A stretch of DNA of 64,000 bases from Pilaira anomala. Its lineage: Eukaryota; Mucoromycota; Mucoromycetes; Mucorales; Mucoraceae. Location of the stretch: contig JAIXMQ010000021.1 of assembly GCA_025716855.1 (NCBI GenBank), forward strand, positions 1 to 64,000. The letters run 5' to 3'. The notes beneath the pieces are model-generated. The model had not been told where the DNA came from and made no database searches. It saw only the letters and a program-made list of their open reading frames with translations. Made by a program: the position numbers and the translations under genes. This document shows, piece after piece, positions 1-13,600 of this stretch (positions are counted from its first letter, which is position 1; the number at the start of each line of letters is the position of its first letter).

Positions 1-2
1 CA

Positions 3-803
3 TTCAATGAAGAAAAGATAATCAACGTACAAGATATCCGTAAAGTACAAAATTAAAAGATTAAGAATTATCATTTTTAATTTTTTTATTTATAGTTAAG
101 TTAAACGATCCGAATGAAGAAGTTGCTCATTGGATTCAAACAATCACCTTAGAAAATCAGTATAGAAAATCTTATGAATTGCCAGGGATTTTTGAAGATA
201 ATAAGGGGCTGCTTCTCAACAGACTTGATTCCGATTATCTTGTTGATGAATTAAATAGGAAAGAAGAAATGTTTCTAATAGCCGTATACAATTTTTTGTT
301 GTTAAATTCACCAAGTATCCCTTTTCCGACCTCACTTCTTCAGCAGGATAAAGAGCTAGTCGAATTGGCTAAAAATACGATATCACCAAAGGTATATATA
401 CATAAGCATGTATATATATAAAAGAGAATGAAAATAGCTTATTGTAATATATTTTTAGACACCTTCAAAAAGAAAAATTATACAATTATTTGAAAAAACT
501 TTTATGATAATCTGTAAAAAAGGTTTAGCGCAGAGTTCTGTGAGTAGACCAGGCATGTATGAACTAATTGATCCAATGACTTTAACAGAATTCATTATAT
601 CTATTGTATCGAAAGCACTTGAAAATATAAACACTGATATGGGTGGAGTTAGATTGGATTATATCAAAACTCGTGTATCAGAAAAGTTTAAATATTTAAA
701 TTACAATGATGTCTCTAAAGTAATTGATGATTTATGTTGTAAAGGAATATTGTACTGTTGTGGGGATAAAGAATATAAATTACTCATGCCTGTCCAACAT
801 TAA
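3..803 (+). CDS. Stn1-like telomere-capping protein, 3' part (start outside window)
   Basis: Partial gene. Exons: <3..39, 96..391, 459..803. The first visible residues lead across an intron into a DPNEEVAHW stretch followed by LENQYRKSYE. This resembles the end of the Stn1 OB-fold, where fungal members have a DPNEE..HW motif followed by a Tyr-rich helix. The remaining ~200 residues are helical and look like the paired winged-helix domains at the Stn1 C-terminus. Stn1 binds telomeric single-stranded DNA with Ten1 (and Ctc1 or Cdc13), protecting chromosome ends and recruiting DNA polymerase alpha. The family call rests mainly on the OB-fold tail; another RPA2-like OB/winged-helix protein is possible. 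The stop codon lies 51 bp from the convergent ABC transporter, with a T-run between them. Confidence 0.5.
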
Positions 804-854
804 ATGATTTTTTTTTTTTTTTTTTTTACAAATAAAATAAATTTATATAGACTA

Positions 855-3800
855 TTATCTTCTTTCTTTTACAAACAAGACAAGCCAAATATAAGCAATA
901 AAAATAAATAACAAAAACATGGAACTAAGACGAATCACATCTGGCCAATAGTTTTTAGCATTAAAACCAAAGGTAGATAAAATCGTTGCTCCAGGAACAT
1001 CTATCTTGAGACCAAATCTTTCTTCTACTAATTGAAGATACAATAATTCGTTCACCAACATAGCCTCCAATGCATAATTAAAGAAGGAAAGATACTTGAG
1101 CCAACTGAAATAAGGTGACATTGAATCCTTATTCAATAAAAGTCCTGCAAATAACATTGAGAATAAAATTGCCATACATGCTACCAAATTTGCCAAGGAG
1201 ATATTCTTGATCATGATACCAATAGCTAAACAAAGTGAAGCAGCTGTCAAATTAAACAAGACAAGTACCAGCAAAAACTTAAAGAAAACAATTGGCTCTT
1301 CTACAAGGCCTACCATAGAATATGAAATAATTGCCATCATCAAAGGTGGAACAACACGTAAAGGAATAATATCAAATAAAACCTTGGATAAAAAGTAAGT
1401 TGTAGGCGAATAATATCCGTTTGCACGTTCACGAGCAAATAAAATACGTTCTTGTGAAAATACTTGAAGTGAGGTAAGACACATGAATCCTAAAAGTGCT
1501 TCATAAAAGAAGAATAATCCCATTCTATTTTGAAATCCTGCAATTGTATTTGAAACTTGATAAAATAATCCACCACAAACAACTATAATAATAAATGAAT
1601 AATATAGATATTTAGTATATAAATAAATAAAGAAATAAATTATATTTATATATAAACAACTTACGTGCAAGAATGACAGCAACAGCATAATGACTAAACA
1701 TTAACATTGGGTTACGATAAAGATTTTTAAAGGTTCTATCTGAAAGAATTCTAAAGGCTGCAATTGGACCGGGTTTTTTCCAAACAGTAATTGTATTTGA
1801 GCCAGTAGATTCACTATCTGAAGCCAAGCTAAGTGCAGTTTGAATATTTTCCCTTAATGCGTTTGCAATTACACTGTGTTCATAATACTCTACTAATTGT
1901 CTGATATGAGAAGTGAGTCCATCCCTTTGAGCTTCTTCAATTACGATACTAGGACCAGATTCTATAACAGGTGTTTCTGGTCGCATCGTACCTTGTCTTG
2001 CACCCAATTCAGAAGCCCATTGTTCAGTTGTATCTTCTAATCCTTCATTACTTCCAAAGAAAGAAGGAGTTTGAGGTGGTGGTGGAGCAAAGAAACCATC
2101 CTCTGTTGCAAAATCAGGATTCGTTGAAGATTGTTGTACAGCTTGAGTGGGTTGATTTGGTTTTCTACGAACAGCACCCATAGTTAAATCAATCATATAA
2201 TCTGCAATATTAAATCCAGAAGGACAAGGGTATCCTATTTGTTTAAAATAATTTTGTGCTTCAACTTCAGGACCAGAATAAACAATTCTTCCACTTGCCA
2301 ACAAGACTAATTGATCAAATAAAGTAACGATATTGGATCTAGGTTGATGAATTGTAAAGATAACTGTACGGTTATAATTTTTAGCAAGAGTAACAAGACA
2401 TTCTACTACATTAAAAGCATTATAAGCATCTAATCCACTCGTAGGTTCATCTAGAAATAAAATTGAAGGTGATGTGACCAATTCACAAGCAATAGCCACT
2501 CTACGTCTTTCGCCTCCACTAATAGAACGTGCGCCAGGTTGACCAATCTTTGCATCTTTAATACCATCAATATTTAATTCTTGCATTACTTCCATTACAC
2601 GAAACTTTTTAGCTGCTTTGCTCATAGTTCTTGGTAATCTTAATAAAGCAGAATAGAGAATTGTTTCATATACAGTAAGTGTAGGAATCATTACTTCTTC
2701 TTGATCTACATATCCAATTAATTTCTTGTAATGTGAATTAGATACTTGTTGTCCGTTAATATAAATTGAACCAGTTGATTTTCCAGATTTGGTACGTTTT
2801 GCTAAAATATCAAGTAAAGTTGTTTTACCAGCACCAGAAGGACCCATAATGGCCATTACATGACCTGGTTGAACTAAACCTGAAGCACCTTCAAGAATAA
2901 CTTTATCGTTCATTGAATAACCAATATCTTCAAATATTAAAGTTGTAGGCGTATGTTCTGACATGAGTTTTCCAGCTTCATTATCATCAATCTGAACTGC
3001 ACCAAATGAGCCAGTCTTTTTAGCACAATAAGTGACAATACTAGAAACGAGAATTAAAAAGAGAGTGACACCAGATAATCCACTTAAAATAAAAATCCAA
3101 TTTGTTTCTCTATGAGGTCTATTAAATCCAGGTACCATTGTATAATGTAAACATTCACCACCATTACAATTTAAATAGATTGAATCATCTCCAAATACTG
3201 CTGAAATTAAATCATCCATAGCAGGTTCTGAGAATGCACAACTAGGCCCTACACACCTGAATGTAGCAGGTCCTTTAATTTCGTCCTTTAACAAGTCTGT
3301 TAAATCAATTGAACCATCTTTTCCACACAAGAATTCATCTTGGATACATCTACAGTCAATATCTTTACAATCGTAATTTGTTGAATTCTTTCCATCATAA
3401 TCTGTATGTTGTTCAAATTCACATGTACTAAAGTGGCAATAAAATGATTCAATTTCATCCACCCAGACTATATATGATAAATGTTAGAAAGATTCATGTA
3501 TTTTAATTCATTTGCGTGTACTTTACATTGTAAATCACATGATTCTTGATGTTTATTACAAGAAAAGGTCACTTGAGGAATTTGATTCTTCAACTGATCA
3601 AGGATCTTTCGGTCTAAACTAAATCAATATAATGGTCCCCTTTTTCTTTTGTTAAATTCAGGACTTACTTGTTACATTACACATTTGATAGTTTTCAAAT
3701 ACTGTGACACCACCTCTATAACAAGTGCCATTTTGACCTGTAGGTACTAACGAATCACATACTGAATCGGTCTTACAAACTTTTTTTTTTTTTTTTGAAA

Positions 3801-3961
3801 AACAATAAAACAATAAGATACAAAAATGATATGATGATGACGATATGATATGTGTATTACGTTACCGTTACAATTAATTCCTTCCCAACCTTCAGGACAA
3901 TCACAGTGATCATTTTCTCGAGGTGCTCTATTATGTCCATCAGGTAAAGCACCACATACTA

Positions 3962-3994
<33 letters not shown>

Positions 3995-4281
3995 TAAATA
4001 AAATAATAATAGTAATTCAAAAATTAATTTATAATAACTTTACATGGCTGTTTACAGTCGTCACCACCGAACCCAGGTGGACAATTACATTTTCCGTCAT
4101 ATTCAGAACAGTTTGCGAAATGAAGACATTCAAAACTTGGAAGCATACAGTTAAAGCAAGGTGGACAATCCGGATTTTCGGTTTCAAATAAATCAAACGT
4201 TGATTTTATTGTAGGGGAATATACATACTCGTTTGCTTTGACTATTAATACAAGAAGAGATAAACATAGGAATATTTTCAT
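855..4281 (-). CDS. ADP1: Adp1-type ABCG half-transporter with EGF-like ectodomain
   Basis: Six exons (4281..4044, 3958..3866, 3779..3669, 3613..3527, 3467..1665, 1582..855) join in frame to 1019 aa, close to yeast Adp1 (about 1050). Order: signal peptide (residues 1-16), Cys-rich EGF-like modules (about 40-180; CNCPPGFGGDDC and CDCPEGWEGINC), a further Cys-rich region with FWVDEIESFYC, one membrane helix (about 300-322), then a nucleotide-binding domain: Walker A GPSGAGKTT near 383, signature SGGERRR near 490, Walker B ILFLDEPTSGLD near 512. The C-terminal ABC2 domain carries about six membrane helices and ends KERR. This NBD-then-TMD order is typical of ABCG half-transporters, which act as dimers. 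The substrate of Adp1 proteins is not known. A low-complexity linker follows the NBD. Diverges from the HDAC gene across 312 bp. Confidence 0.93.
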
Positions 4282-4593
4282 TATTTATAAAAAGCATAAG
4301 TAATAAAAAGAGAGAAAAAAGAAGAAGAGAATGCGTTCTTCTTTAAACATTTTTATATTACAGTTTTAAACTAAGTCACAGGTGACGCAAAGAAGATGCA
4401 AAAAAAAAAGGCTTTTTCTCTTTAACAATTAACCTTCTATCTCTTCCTCTTCTCCCCCCTTCTTTTTCTTTTTCGTCTTTTTTTTTTTTTTTACACAAGT
4501 TATTTTGAGCGCAATGGTAAATATGACAAAAAAGGGAACTCACATTAAAAAAAAAATTGGAATTTTTTTTGATATTTTTTTTTCTTTCTTATT
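4282..4593. promoter_or_regulatory. Divergent promoter between ADP1-like and HDAC genes
   Basis: A 312-bp spacer between two divergent start codons. It contains T/C-rich tracts directly upstream of the HDAC ATG and GA-rich sequence upstream of the transporter ATG. A GTGACG motif lies near 4382. No clear TATA box. Confidence 0.5.
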
Positions 4594-7345
4594 ATGAAAA
4601 AGGTATTAGGACAACAAGGCCTTAGGTCTTCACACTCGGCAGATACCCGTCGCCACTCAAATTCACCACCTTATTATCCTTCAAGTGACGGTAACCTATC
4701 GACTTCTTCTTCAACAGGTTCTTTAAAGAGAAGACGTTCAGTTAGAAATAAAAACGAAATCACTTTCAACGTAAAACAAGATCAATGGATGAAGAACGAA
4801 GAAGGTGTAGACTCTACTCAAAAAAAGTTGAAAGGTCTTAATCTTACTCTTTACCAAAATAAAAGTAGATATATATATAAAATAACTTTTTTTTTTATAT
4901 TTTTTTTTATTATTATATACTCTTTATTTCTCCTTTGTTTTTTAACCATAAAAAATTACCAAAATTTTAGAAAACATCTATCGTACTTTATCTTATAAAG
5001 TAGGTGATCAAGTAGAAGCAATTAAATGGACCGATGATGCAAAAGAATGGTATTGTGCTAGAGTTGTAGAGATATTAAATGATCATGATGAATCTTTAGT
5101 ATTTGTTCATTATGAAGGTTGGCCACCAGATGAAGCAGATTGGATTAGCCCAACTTTAATACGAAATATTCAACATCCACTTCAATATGGTCCAACAGGC
5201 CCTGAAAGTGAATCTTCATGGAATGATTATGCTGAATTCTATATATCTGATTCGGGCGAACAAGCAAGGCATCACACTGGTTTAGTGCAAGATAGACGTA
5301 TGTCTCTTCATTGTTGTCCTTGTCATTCTCGTGAAACAATACATCCTGAGCGACCCGATCGAATCAGTTCTATTTTACAAGCATTTCATAATAATAGGTA
5401 ACAAACATTTATATATATTTAACATGGGCCAATGACACACACACACACGCACACACGCACACACACACACACACATTCACTCACACATTAATTATTAATT
5501 GTTTAGACTGCTACGATATTTTGGTAGAATACATGCCCGAGAAATAACTACAACTGAATTACTAAGAGTACACACGTTTTCTCATGTTCGCAATTATTAT
5601 CCACTAGATGATTCATCCATGGTAATTAAAAAAGAAGAATCCAAACCCTTGAAAGTCACTTCAATCGCAGCACTGTTAAACCCTGCACCTGCATTGAATA
5701 CCAGACAAAAAACTGTGATGCGAGGTGTAGGAGGTGGAGTTGTTGTACAAGCAGATCAAGATTTAATTAAAAGGCAACATCGTCGTTTTTCTTCTGCTGC
5801 TGCCGCTGTAGATGCCTCTCAAAGTAATCCTGATCCGGTCGCTCCGCCTGGTCTCGTTTGTAAAATGAGTTGTGGTGAATTAGGCATTGCCGTAGATACC
5901 ACATTTCATCCACTTCATAGTAGTCTCTCAGCTAGAGTTGCGGCTGGTGCTTTACTTAGTTTAGTGCATCCTATCATTCAAGGTCAAATGAGAAATGGTT
6001 TTGCTCTGGTAAGACCACCTGGTAAGTTTTCTATTTAAAAAAAATTTTTTTTTTTTTTTGTGGTTATTAAAATAAAATGAATTCAATACAGGTCATCACG
6101 CTGAAAATGACGCTGCCATGGGATTTTGTTTCTATAACAACGTCGCCGTTGCCGTTGCGGATACTTTAGAAAAATACCCAACAAAGATTAAAAAGATATT
6201 GATTATTGACTGGTAAATAATAACAGTAAACAAAATAAAAAAATAAAAAATAAAAAATACATTGCATGCATAGAATTAACATTTTCTTACAATAGGGATA
6301 TACAGTAAGTTTAGAATCAATATGTTTTTTTTAAAAAAAAAACATCTTAATTTAAAATATATATATATATATTTATATTAGTCATGGTAATGGAACACAG
6401 AAGATCTTTTACGATAATCCAAATGTTCTTTATATCTCGATACATAGATGGGAAAATGGTCAGTTTTATCCTTTTAGCGGTGCACCCAATGAATGTGGAG
6501 AAGTAGATGGGTTAGGGCGGAATGTTAATATCGCATTGAGCTCTTCCGTTGAAAAGCCAAGTAAGTTATCATCTTTTTCTCTTTTTTTTTTTCTTATCAA
6601 CTTTATGTAGAACCAATGGGCGATACAGAATTTGTTGCTGCCTTTCATCATATTGTTATACCAATCGCTAAGCAATTCGATCCAGATATGGTATATATTT
6701 TTTTTTTAAAAAAAAAGAATACAAATAATTGAATCTCTCTCTTATAAATCTCTCTTATAAATCAGATATTCGTTTCCGCTGGGTTTGATGCTGCTGAAGG
6801 ACATCCAGAAAATGTAGGTATAAACAATCGAAAATTAAACTTTCAGATGCTAACAAATATTAGCTTGGTGGATATAATGTGAGTCCTCGTGGATATGCTT
6901 TATTAACAAAGATGGTAAAAGATTTAGCTGACGAAGTATGTGATGGACGCCTTGTGCTAACATTAGAAGGCAAGTATTTTACAGAAATATACATGTACAT
7001 AAAAGATAAATTAACCCCTTTTCTTTAGGTGGTTATGAATTACAACCTCTAGCAGCAACTTGTGCAGCCAGTGCAGCTCAACTTTTCCTCCCAAATACTG
7101 TTCCAGACCAACAAATTACTACATTTAAACACACATTAAATGCAATTAAACCCAATATTGGTGCTGTAGAAAGTTTTCGAAAAGTAGTACAAATACAAAA
7201 GGCTTATTGGAAATTTCCTGATACAGTCACTTCCTCCAACTTTCGATTTACCTTACCAACCGATTGGCGTGCAACCGATAGTATTTCAACTAGACCACGT
7301 CGTGATAAAAAACCTGTAAAGATTCCCCTGGTTGAAGGATATTAA
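4594..7345 (+). CDS. Class II histone deacetylase with N-terminal chromo-barrel (Tudor-knot) domain
   Basis: Ten exons (4594..4864, 4971..5397, 5507..6021, 6092..6212, 6296..6304, 6382..6560, 6611..6690, 6766..6813, 6864..6969, 7029..7345) give 690 aa. After a Ser-rich N-terminus comes a chromo-barrel-like domain (about residues 95-155; [26 protein letters not shown]), then a deacetylase domain from the [17 protein letters not shown] segment. Catalytic elements: [30 protein letters not shown] and LEGGYE. The N-terminal Cys/His segment and the C-terminal [16 protein letters not shown] helix match animal class IIa HDACs, but the catalytic Tyr is present, so the enzyme should be active. It should remove acetyl groups from histone lysines, with the chromo-barrel targeting it to chromatin. 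The donor of intron 1 is uncertain (4865 preferred; an earlier GTCTTA is also in frame). Confidence 0.92.
5427..5476. repeat. (AC)n microsatellite in HDAC intron 2
   Basis: About 50 bp of CA dinucleotides with a few G interruptions, in the 109-bp intron between exons 2 and 3. Confidence 0.85.
6296..6304 (+). other. 9-nt micro-exon in the HDAC catalytic centre
   Basis: Exon of only nine bases (GGATATACA), between an AATAG acceptor and a GTAAGT donor. It completes the Trp codon of DWDIHHG and supplies Asp, Ile and two bases of the first His. Without it, the conserved zinc-binding DIHHGNG motif cannot be built, so the exon is required by homology. Confidence 0.85.
6970..7028 (+). other. GC-AG intron in the HDAC gene
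   Basis: The donor reads G|GCAAGT and the acceptor CTTTAG. Joining the flanks gives LEGGYELQ, the conserved catalytic-Tyr motif of the family, so a non-canonical GC donor is needed. All other HDAC introns use GT. Confidence 0.8.
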
Positions 7346-7583
7346 TATTATTATTTATATACATATATATATATATATAGAAATCTCATATAGAGATACA
7401 AACAAAAACAACACTCTAATTCCTTTTTTTTAAATAAAAAAAACACTCAATGGCTTAAAACTATTACCTTTACACCTGAAAGAGTGGTCACAAAAATCAA
7501 AAAAAAAGTATTTGCCCCCTTCTTATTGTTATTTTTTTTTTTTTTTGCTCTCTTTTTTGCATCTATTTTAATATATATTCAGT

Positions 7584-8838
7584 ATGGCTACTACTAACAC
7601 TGAGCCCCTTCAAACTGTTCAACTTGACGGCTTGGTAAAAAAATTCAAAAGACTCGTTTTAAAGTAACATATACTTACTTTTTAAAAACTATTCATTCTT
7701 TTTCAATAGGTCGTTTTAAAGATCATTAAGCATTGTCGCGAATCTTATCCTAATGATGTCACTGGTCAACTTTTAGGTTTAGATGATCAAGGAACTTTAG
7801 AAGTCACCAACTGTTTCCCTTTCCCTTCTGATGGTGATGAGGATGCTAGTGGTAAATTAATTTCATTCAAGCGAAAGAAAGAAAAATTTTTTCTTAACCA
7901 TTTATTTTATATAGCTCAATATCAACTCGATATGATGAGATGCCTTCGTGCTGTTAATGTCGACAACAACACTGTTGGCTGGTATCGTTCTGCACATTTG
8001 GGTAACTTTGTCGATCTCAGTTTAATCGAGACTCAATACAGTTACCAAAACTCTCTTAGCGCTCAATCAGTCGTTCTTATTCACGATGTATCCAAGAGTG
8101 CTGCTCAAGGTAACTTGAGTTTAAGAGCTTTCAGATTAACTGAAGTCTTTATGAAGGCATACGAGGCCAAGAAATTCACCACTGAAAGGTAAAAAAAAAA
8201 AAAAAAAGAGGATTTAGAAAGATAAAAAGAGGAAAGATAAAGCAGAATTTAACCTTAAAAAATTTAGTCTCGCTCAAGCAAAATTATCATTCTCCAACAT
8301 TTTCGAAGAATTACCCGTTCAAATTCACAACTCTCACTATGTTACTATGATGCTTCACAATATCGAGATGCCCAAGTTAGATTCAGACCGTCTCCGTTCT
8401 CTTTCTACTTTTGCTTCTACTCAAAAGACTCAAACCGAATTAGAAGAAGCCAGACCTTTAGCACCTAACTTTGATGTACTTGATTTGGAACTCGATCCTT
8501 TCATGCAAAAGAACTTGCAATACTTGTTGGATTGTGCTGATGTTCAACAACAAGAACAAAATAATTATCAATACTGGCAAAGATCTGTCGCTCGTGAGCA
8601 AACCAAGATGCAAGCTTGGTTAGCCAAGAGAAAGCAAGAGAACGCACAACGTATTGAAAAGGGTCAAAAGCCTTTACCCGAGGATGAAGTAAACACATTG
8701 TTCAAACTTCCCGCTGAACCCAGTCGCTTGGATTCCATGATCTTGAGCGCTCAAATGCATAACTTTACTAAACAAATTAATCAATTTGCTGGTCCTAGTC
8801 TTGCTAGATTGTATAGTATTCAAGAATTACAAAAATAA
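7584..8838 (+). CDS. Translation initiation factor eIF3 subunit h
   Basis: Four exons (7584..7634, 7710..7851, 7915..8188, 8268..8838) give 345 aa, the usual eIF3h size. The N-terminal MPN domain starts at VVLKIIKHCRESYPNDVTGQLLG; NTVGWYRSAHLGNFV takes the place of the metal-binding JAMM motif, which is degenerate in eIF3h, so no isopeptidase activity is expected. The C-terminal half is helical, with a charged coiled-coil stretch (REQTKMQAWLAKRKQE) used to pack into the eIF3 octamer. eIF3h helps 40S loading and reinitiation after upstream ORFs, relevant here because the bZIP gene in this window has them. The ATG at 7584 starts MATTNTEP and is the first in frame. Confidence 0.93.
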
Positions 8839-9193
8839 AACCAAAAAAGAAGATAGATTCTATCACAGCAGCATTAATAATAAATAAATTTTGACATATA
8901 CAAATATATACTTTTTTCTATTTTTTCTTTCATGTACAATGACGATAACGTGTTAACCTTAGTTTTATTTATAATCTTAAGGGCGGGAGAAAGAGATAGA
9001 GAGAGAGAAAGTCATGGTCGCACGGGATCTCTTTTCTTTTTTTGGCTTTGTTTCAGTGCCCGTGACAAGTATAAGTCTATATAAATACACACTACTTCTT
9101 TAACATGATAGTTACTTCTTTTTGTTCTCTTTTTACTTTTCTTTTTCTTTTTCTCAAGAACAAATTATACATATATTATATATACAAATACAA
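8839..9193 (+). promoter_or_regulatory. Spacer and promoter upstream of the C2H2 zinc-finger gene
   Basis: 355 bp between genes. A TATATAAATA box lies at 9079-9088, about 105 bp before the ATG. A GA-rich tract (GAGATAGAGAGAGAGAAAG) lies at 8992-9010. Confidence 0.5.
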
Positions 9194-9973
<780 letters not shown>

Positions 9974-10631
9974 TTATTATTTATTATACCACAACAACTT
10001 TATTATTATTTTTTTTTATTTTTAAAAAAAAGGAATACCTATTAAAGGTAATAGCGTTGTTTATTATTTGTATATACACGCTTTTTTCTTGTGAGGTTTG
10101 GCTGTTAAATGTTCCTTTATACATAATAAACAACTTTAGCCTTTTATTTTAATATCCCCATTTAATTGTTGTTGGCTTCTTTTCGGAACTCCCTTTTTTA
10201 TACAAGATCTGACAGGAGGAACGATCCGATAATATATATATAAATTATAATAAAAATCTCTTTGTATTACTCTCTTCTATACTATAATCACTAATCGTTT
10301 AGTGGCGTTGCTATATTCCGAATCGTCATTTTTTCTGTAGATTCTTGTGTGTCTGCAGATGAAACGCACAGACGACTACTATACGTACATATTCTTCTTC
10401 ATTTCTACCAGAAAAAAAAAGGTCATGTCTACTATTGAAAGAAATAAATAAGCATCTGTCATTTGTATCATAAGTAGATCATCAAGGTTTATATATATAT
10501 ATATAAAGAAAAGTCATGTAAAAAAAAAAAAAAAAAAAAAATGCATGCTAGATACTTTTAAAATATCATTCAAAAGAAAAAAAATAGACTGTAAATAATG
10601 TTTTTATTATTATTATAGAGTTTGCATGATT
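9974..10631. other. Convergent spacer, no gene seen
   Basis: 658 bp between the ends of the zinc-finger gene and TAF1. AT-rich with A-runs (20 As at 10520-10539) and TA repeats. No ORF or RNA gene could be supported. Confidence 0.6.
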
Positions 10632-13600
10632 TTAAAGTCCAGGAATCGTCTCTACTGCAGTAGAAGAAGGAGTACCCGGTGTTGTTTCTGAAGGAGTACC
10701 TGCTGCTGATTCTTCTGCAATTCGATTTGGATCATTCATGATATAAAATTTAGGGCAATTTTTATTTGTTTTCATGTGTCCTAATTGTCCACAATTACCA
10801 CATCGACGCTAAATGAAAAAAAATAGAGTTTTTTTTTAGAAAGAAAAACAATATAAAAACAATAAAATCACATACCATAGCACCTTCACGCTTTCCTCGA
10901 ATTAAGCCAAGTACTGGATTTTCTGCTAATTGAGCTTGCTTAGCCAACTGACGTTGTCTACGTCTTTCTGCATTTCTCTTTAATTTAGCTAATTGATCTT
11001 GAATACGTTTCTTCATACGTGCATTCTTTTCTTCATCATCTGTTGGTTCCAAAGCCTCAGCACTTTTTTTTTTAAATTAAACTATTTAGTACACATTCTA
11101 CATATATACATTTATATATATATATATATATATATTTACCTTGTGGCTTCTTCTTCAATCATTTGTCTGTGTCTCAAATAAGATTTAATAACAACTGGGT
11201 CACGAACAACTTCTTGTTGCCATGTCTTTTCTCCTCCTCCAGGTGGTGCAATCAATCTTCGAATGATAAGGTATTTATTTTGACTGTTGACATGATAACT
11301 TGAGTTCATACTTCCTGTCACAGATACATCATCGTCATCGATTTCAGAAGTAGCACGATCATATCGACTACGATGATACGAAGGTGTTGCAGGTGAAGGT
11401 GACATCCCATGACTATTACGGTGATGACCCCAATCATACTCGGACTAAAGTAGTGTGAATGAAAGTTTAAATATATATATGTATATGATTTATTTAATTA
11501 CTTACAGCTGAAGGACTATCTACTTGGTCTGTATCTCTTTCCTCATCTTCATCTTCATGATCTGATAAAACGGGTTCAATCTTGTTACTAAGTGATTCTA
11601 ACTGAGCTTTCCAAATTCTAGCAATTTCTTCTCTATAAATTTGTTGTTGCTCAGCAACGTTATATCTGTGTGCACTCTTGGGTCTTGCCTCAATTTGAGC
11701 TTTTTAAGTAATAAAAGGATGTTATTGTTTTCTATAAATGCATTTTTTTCTTTTCCCTTTTCCCTTACCTAGTTTCTCTTCAGCTGATTCACCAGCACGC
11801 AAAAAAATATCCTTCATAGAGACACGGATGAAACTAAAACCTTCACCACGTCCTGTAGGATCACCTGCACCATAAAGTTTCAACATGGCCTTTCCTTGTG
11901 TTGCATTAATAAAGTTTCGAGTAGAAAACCAAGGAGCTAACTGTTGTTCTACTTCCAATTTAGAGTCACCTTCACCTGTTTCATCATCATCGTTGACATC
12001 ACCATAACCCAAATCTTGTAAATGTCTTTCACCTACCAACATACTTTCATATAAACAAACCATTTCAGGTGTTACCATCTTTCTTAAATCTTCTTCAGAA
12101 GGAGGTTCACCACCACCACGAGTTTTCCAATATCCACCTCCACCATCTTTACTACGACGATGAAATTCTAAAAATTCCTTTAATCTTTGTCTGATTTGAA
12201 TATCAGAATATTCAGGGAATTTTTGAGCTAATTTGTTCATCTTGAGTCGATGTAAATGATTCTTTTTAATCAAGCGATAAGTGACTACTTGTAATCGATT
12301 CTTGATAGTTGTTGTTACTTTTCTTGAATGAGGTCCAGGTACTTCTTGTACAGGATAAGATTGACCTATAGTAAAGATAGCAGGTATCTCTCTTAAATAA
12401 TATTTTACATGACCTTTATAAGTACTCTTGAGTAATACAAAATCTGTATGTTTTACATCATGTCGAAATAAAGGTGCACGAATCAAATTATTATAATAAA
12501 CAGAAATCGTCTGTCCTGGTTCAACATTACCAAAATTCATAAAAGGTGATGTATCTCCAATATCCAATACAAATGGTTCACCAATATCAAGATTTGGTAC
12601 AAATTCATCTTTTGGTTCTGTCTTTCGATAATAATTAATAATTAATGTTCCCATACCAATATTAGAAATAATAGGTGGATGTTCTTCTGAATACTCCATT
12701 AGTACAAATGGTGTACTATCCTTTAAAGTCAAATCTTTTGTATTTCGAATAATATCAACATGTCCCTTCTTTTTATCCTTCTTCTTCTTTTTACTAGCCT
12801 TGACTCGAGAGAAATGAATATCAGTATTTAAAGGTAATTGAATTAAAGGTCGATGGAAAGATCTTAATTCTGCTTTTGATAATTTTGTTTTGTAAAGTGA
12901 TGGATGTAATTTCAATGCAGGTAAAGAATGTTGTACAACTAATTGACCAAAAGTTTGTCTTACACGTACTAAACGACCTGCTAAATGTGATTCATAAAAT
13001 TTATCATTTGAAAGATTAAATCTATTCAATGGTAACTTATTATGTGGTTCTGTATCTGTATGGTATATTTGAATCTTTGGAATCGGTTTTGGTAATGGTT
13101 TACGTCCCTTTTTAACATGTTTAGGTTCAATCAATAATTCTTTAGTCGCTTCAACTTCTTCTACATCAAATAACATATTTGGATCATTTAAATCAAGTGA
13201 AATCTTCATTGTAGATGCTGATGGCTTTTCTTTATCCCAAATAATAGCATCTAACCAATCTCCTTCTTCTAATTGCATATTCAAATGTTTATTCACTACA
13301 GGTTTATCATCCTCTTTTTTATTGTTGTTGTTATCTTTAATTTCTGTTATTCTATCACCTGCATCTATTACATTATTTTCATCTTCATCCCAAATAATAT
13401 CATCTTCCCATTTATCCAACATAACTGAGTGATATAATTTATCTTGATTTAATAATTCAGGTTCTGACACATGTGGCCTAGCAGCAAGTTCTTGTAAATA
13501 GTCATCATCTTCACTTTCTGTACCACTACTCTCACTTTGTTCATTTAATGTCTCAATTCTTCGTCTCTTGACTGGTGGTTTTATTTGTTCTGCTCTTAAA

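Noticed and set aside
5432..5476. CRISPR-like regular repeats at CA, CT and GA tracts
   Set aside because: Simple dinucleotide microsatellites without spacers, in a eukaryotic genome.
7346..7583. Possible CT/TA-rich element between HDAC and eIF3h
   Set aside because: Ordinary short promoter; its repeats are common all over the window.
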